A stretch of 9,126 bases of DNA from NCBI GenBank assembly GCA_018665005.1, contig JABJEE010000141.1:1-9126 (forward strand), read 5' to 3'. The position numbers and the translations under genes are program-made. The notes beneath the pieces were generated by a model. It saw nothing but the letters and a program-made list of their open reading frames with translations. It had not been told where the DNA came from and made no database searches. The DNA comes from Flavobacteriales bacterium (GTDB taxonomy: Bacteria > Bacteroidota > Bacteroidia > Flavobacteriales_D > Crocinitomicaceae). Below are positions 6,563-9,126 of the stretch, piece after piece. The stretch's first letter is position 1. Every line of letters begins with the position of its first letter.

Positions 6563-7800
6563 AGCTCTATTAAAGCTGCTGAAGATCTATCTTTATTTAG
6601 AAGCTTAATGAGATACTTCCCCTTTTTAAATGCTGATACATCAAATATATTTTGTGTTTCGGACAATTCCATTTCTTTTAGTTTTTCATCATTAGAATTA
6701 CACAAAACAATTGTTAATGGTGAATTGAAATTCCCGTTTTTTTCAATCAACAAATGACCTCTCGATTCTTGTATAAGCGAAACATATCCCAAATGTTTTT
6801 TAAATTCCTTTTTGTTAAATATATATCCCACTTGTCTTTTAAGTTTTGCATTTGAAAATGCGTCAGATTCCTTGTCAATAATGGCATTTTCAATATGTTC
6901 TGGGCGAACAATTTCTTTTTCCTCTGTCCTAAGAATTTCGTCATTTTCAGGCTTCCATACCCGCATGTAATCAATAATAAATTCATTCGGAAAAACAGTG
7001 TTCTTGTCAGGGCCAGGAGAGAACGGTCCCTTATCCTGAGCTACTGAAATATTTGCGATTAGATTCATGTTTGTGCCAAAATCACCATTGTATTCGGCGA
7101 TGGCCTGACCATTCATATAAATAATCAGTTTTCCAGGAGTCCATAGTCCAGAATACACCACGTACTTATCGGTAATTTCCTCTGAAGCCTTGATCCATCC
7201 TCCCCAATTCTTCTTGATTCCAATCCAGTTTTTCACCTTATCACAGTCATCAGGACAATGAATGTCAACATGGAGATGTTTTGTTTTTTCTCCTTTCATT
7301 TCCATGAAATCTATTTCATCATTGGGATTACCTCCATACAACCAAAATCCTGGCCATAATCCTTTTCCAGAGGGCGCGAGGGCACGACATTCAAAATACC
7401 CATATTTAAATTGCTTTTTACTCCAAAGTGCAGAAATTAAATGTTTCAACTGAACTTCGTTGCCGTTCCTGACCTCTACATTGTACTTCTCAATGGCCTT
7501 TTCATCCAACATCCATTTGGGGAATTTTCTCCATTCACTTGTAGTGTCGATTTTGAGCTTTACAAATCCATTTGACGGCTCTACCATCTCTTTAGCGGCA
7601 TATATGCCTGCGTCGAGAGAAAGCCCTCCCCATGGATAATTTTGATGCCATAAGTCTTTGTTGATTTCACTTCCATTGAATTCGTCACCAAAGAAATAAT
7701 TCCATTGCTTCATGGTATCACTTTCAACTTGCCATAAAATAGGTTGAACCTGCCCGACTAAAGTTGTATACAAAAAGATGAAAAAGATGGTCGTTCTCAT
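6559..7800 (-). CDS. Secreted glycoside hydrolase family 16 protein with C-terminal extra domain
   Basis: A 413-residue secreted GH16 beta-glycanase. Residues 1-16 form a short signal peptide. The jelly-roll catalytic domain (about 33-285) begins WNYFFGDEFNG and contains YGYFECRALAPSGKGLWPGF (133-152). The active-site motif is EIDFME (162-167): Glu162 nucleophile, Asp164 assisting, Glu167 acid/base. ExDxxE is the form found in laminarinases, agarases and carrageenases, not the ExDxE of lichenases. The domain ends at FIIDYMRVWKP. A charged linker (285-320) leads to a C-terminal domain (about 320-413) of short strands, with FDVSAFKKGKYLIKLLNK at 386-403, which recalls T9SS sorting domains though the extreme C-terminus SAALIEL is atypical. 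The start ATG shares one base with the stop of the aldehyde dehydrogenase gene. Likely substrate is a beta-1,3- or mixed glucan or algal galactan; which one cannot be told here. Confidence 0.9.
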   Translation of the reverse strand: MRTTIFFIFLYTTLVGQVQPILWQVESDTMKQWNYFFGDEFNGSEINKDLWHQNYPWGGLSLDAGIYAAKEMVEPSNGFVKLKIDTTSEWRKFPKWMLDEKAIEKYNVEVRNGNEVQLKHLISALWSKKQFKYGYFECRALAPSGKGLWPGFWLYGGNPNDEIDFMEMKGEKTKHLHVDIHCPDDCDKVKNWIGIKKNWGGWIKASEEITDKYVVYSGLWTPGKLIIYMNGQAIAEYNGDFGTNMNLIANISVAQDKGPFSPGPDKNTVFPNEFIIDYMRVWKPENDEILRTEEKEIVRPEHIENAIIDKESDAFSNAKLKRQVGYIFNKKEFKKHLGYVSLIQESRGHLLIEKNGNFNSPLTIVLCNSNDEKLKEMELSETQNIFDVSAFKKGKYLIKLLNKDRSSAALIEL

Positions 7801-9126
7801 TATTGCTTAATAAAGATGTTTTTGGGTTCAGTGAAAAACTTGAGGGCTTCCCATCCACCCTCTCTTCCTACACCAGAAGCTTTTACACCACCAAATGGGG
7901 TTCTGAGATCTCTCACTAACCAAGAGTTTACCCAAACAATTCCCGCATGTACCTGATCTGCTATTCTATGTGCTCTTTTTAAGTTACTTGTCCATACGGT
8001 AGTAGACAAACCATATTGTGTTGAATTTGCCATCATTAAAACCTCTTCTTCACTATCAAAAGGCATGATGGTAACCACCGGACCAAATATCTCTTCTTGA
8101 TTTGTTCTACAATCATATTTTAAACCCTCAATAACCGTTGGCTCAATAAAAAATCCTTCATTATGAGGTTCAGGTAAAATCACTCTTTTTCCTCCTGTCA
8201 ATATGGTTCCTCCCTCTTCTTTGGCTAGCTCAACATAGGAAAGGACTTTCTCCATATGTCCTTTAGAAACAACTGCACCTTGTTTAGAATTAGGATCAGA
8301 TGGCGCTAGGTTTTTCATTCTAGAAACTTTCTCCACAAATGCTGTTTTAAATTTTTCATATATCGGCCTTTCAATAAAAATTCTAGAACCGCAAAGACAA
8401 ATTTGTCCTTGATTGGCAAATGAGGACCTTACCGTAGTCGATAACATTTCCTCAAAGTCACAATCTGCAAATATGATGTTGGGGTTTTTACCTCCAAGCT
8501 CCAAGGAAAGTTTTTTAAACATTGGCCCTGCTGTTCTCGAAATATAAGCCCCTGTCTCTGTTCCTCCTGTAAATGAGATGGCTTTAATCAATGGATGCTT
8601 CACAATGGCATCTCCGGCAGAGCCACCTGTCCCATGAACAATATTTAGAACTCCTGGAGGTAAACCTATTTCTTGGGCAACCTCCGAAAGTAAATATGCA
8701 GTGTAAGGTGTTACCTCTGATGGCTTCGCAATAACACAATTTCCCGAAGCAAGTGCCGGAGCAATTTTCCATGAAAACAAATACAATGGAAGGTTCCATG
8801 GAGAAATACAGCCCACTACTCCAATGGGCTTTCTTGTGGTATAATTAATCCCCACACCCTCCATTGAATGAGATTCAGAGGCAAAATGTAAAATGGCAGT
8901 AGCAAAAAAATGAAAATTTGAAACGGCTCTTGGAATGTCGACTTGGGCCGCCAGAGAAACAGGTTTTCCGTTGTCCAACGACTCTGCTTTCACAAATTCA
9001 TCCATTCTTTTTTCAATGCCCTCTGATAATCGAACAATATATTTGCTCCTCTTTTCTAGAGACATTCCTGACCATTCAGGAAATGCCTTTTGTGCTGCTT
9101 TAACGGCCTCCTCTATATCATCAGCA
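7800..9126 (-). CDS. NAD(P)-dependent aldehyde dehydrogenase, 5' end missing (aminomuconate/hydroxymuconate semialdehyde-like)
   Basis: The last 441 codons of an aldehyde dehydrogenase; the reading frame stays open to the right edge (visible start ADDIEEAVKAAQKAFPEWSG), so the true start is outside. Numbering from the internal Met at 9065: PWNLPL with Asn91, AKPSE with Lys114, the cofactor-loop FTGGTETG (165-172), general base Glu189 in LELGGK, nucleophile Cys223 in GQICLCGSR and EEIFGPV (324-330). Glu189 to Cys223 is 34 residues, as in the classical enzymes. The ICLC signature and adjacent GSRIFIERPIYE recall ALDH8A1 and bacterial 2-aminomuconate or 2-hydroxymuconate semialdehyde dehydrogenases, which oxidise a ring-cleavage semialdehyde, for example in tryptophan-kynurenine breakdown. 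That substrate call is an inference; other aldehydes are possible. It is cytosolic, with no catalytic residue lost. Its stop codon overlaps the GH16 start as TAATG, so both are read from one message whose promoter lies beyond the window. Confidence 0.92.
   Translation of the reverse strand, partial: ADDIEEAVKAAQKAFPEWSGMSLEKRSKYIVRLSEGIEKRMDEFVKAESLDNGKPVSLAAQVDIPRAVSNFHFFATAILHFASESHSMEGVGINYTTRKPIGVVGCISPWNLPLYLFSWKIAPALASGNCVIAKPSEVTPYTAYLLSEVAQEIGLPPGVLNIVHGTGGSAGDAIVKHPLIKAISFTGGTETGAYISRTAGPMFKKLSLELGGKNPNIIFADCDFEEMLSTTVRSSFANQGQICLCGSRIFIERPIYEKFKTAFVEKVSRMKNLAPSDPNSKQGAVVSKGHMEKVLSYVELAKEEGGTILTGGKRVILPEPHNEGFFIEPTVIEGLKYDCRTNQEEIFGPVVTIMPFDSEEEVLMMANSTQYGLSTTVWTSNLKRAHRIADQVHAGIVWVNSWLVRDLRTPFGGVKASGVGREGGWEALKFFTEPKNIFIKQ

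Noticed and set aside
9063..9065. ATG at 9065 as the true start of the aldehyde dehydrogenase.
   Set aside because: The frame stays open upstream with a typical family N-terminal helix (AVKAAQKAFPEWSG), so this Met is internal.
736..9126. A functional link between the MbnH-like kynurenine-forming enzyme and the kynurenine-pathway-like aldehyde dehydrogenase.
   Set aside because: One modifies protein-bound Trp in the envelope, the other would oxidise a free metabolite in the cytosol; they are in separate operons and the shared word is likely coincidence.
1..9126. CRISPR array, tRNA or rRNA gene, insertion sequence, phage or defence system.
   Set aside because: No regularly spaced repeats, no tRNA-like cloverleaf, no transposase or integrase frame and no known defence domain were seen; all long frames are accounted for.

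Overview
This window reads as ordinary chromosomal DNA of a member of the Bacteroidota, probably a flavobacterium-like lineage. The reasons are the AT-rich coding sequence, signal peptides ending in the typical 'A|Q' cleavage context, C-terminal domains resembling type IX secretion (T9SS) sorting domains, a DUF4421-like barrel protein, and TAnnTTTG promoter elements just upstream of genes. The window is densely coding, with no gene-free stretch over 60 bp. I see no rRNA, tRNA, insertion sequence, CRISPR array or integrase.

Left block (1-3442, minus strand, read right to left): a class I SAM-dependent methyltransferase with a GTG start; an MbnP-like secreted protein carrying a C-terminal sorting-like domain; an MbnH/MauG-like di-heme c-type peroxidase; then the 5' part of mnmE, the tRNA-modification GTPase, which runs off the left edge. 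The first three genes overlap as ATGA and TAATG junctions, so they look translationally coupled. mnmE follows after 16 bp and has its own candidate promoter. The most interesting content is the MbnP-MbnH pair. In the characterised family, MbnH oxidises a tryptophan of MbnP to kynurenine and so creates a copper site.

Centre (3443-6562, plus strand): a 59-bp divergent intergenic region with candidate promoters on both strands; an oligopeptidase B-type S9A serine peptidase with a complete catalytic triad and, unusually, an export signal; then a DUF4421-like outer-membrane protein whose start lies 38 nt inside the peptidase gene.

Right block (6559-9126, minus strand): a family 16 glycoside hydrolase with the ExDxxE catalytic motif and an appended C-terminal domain, coupled by a TAATG junction to an upstream aldehyde dehydrogenase whose 5' end lies beyond the right edge. 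The hydrolase and the DUF4421-like gene converge and share one TTAA as both stop codons.

I see no wholly new multi-gene defence or mobile system here. The points most worth a second look are the sortase-like MbnP/MbnH cassette, the exported oligopeptidase B, and the predicted near-leaderless promoters.
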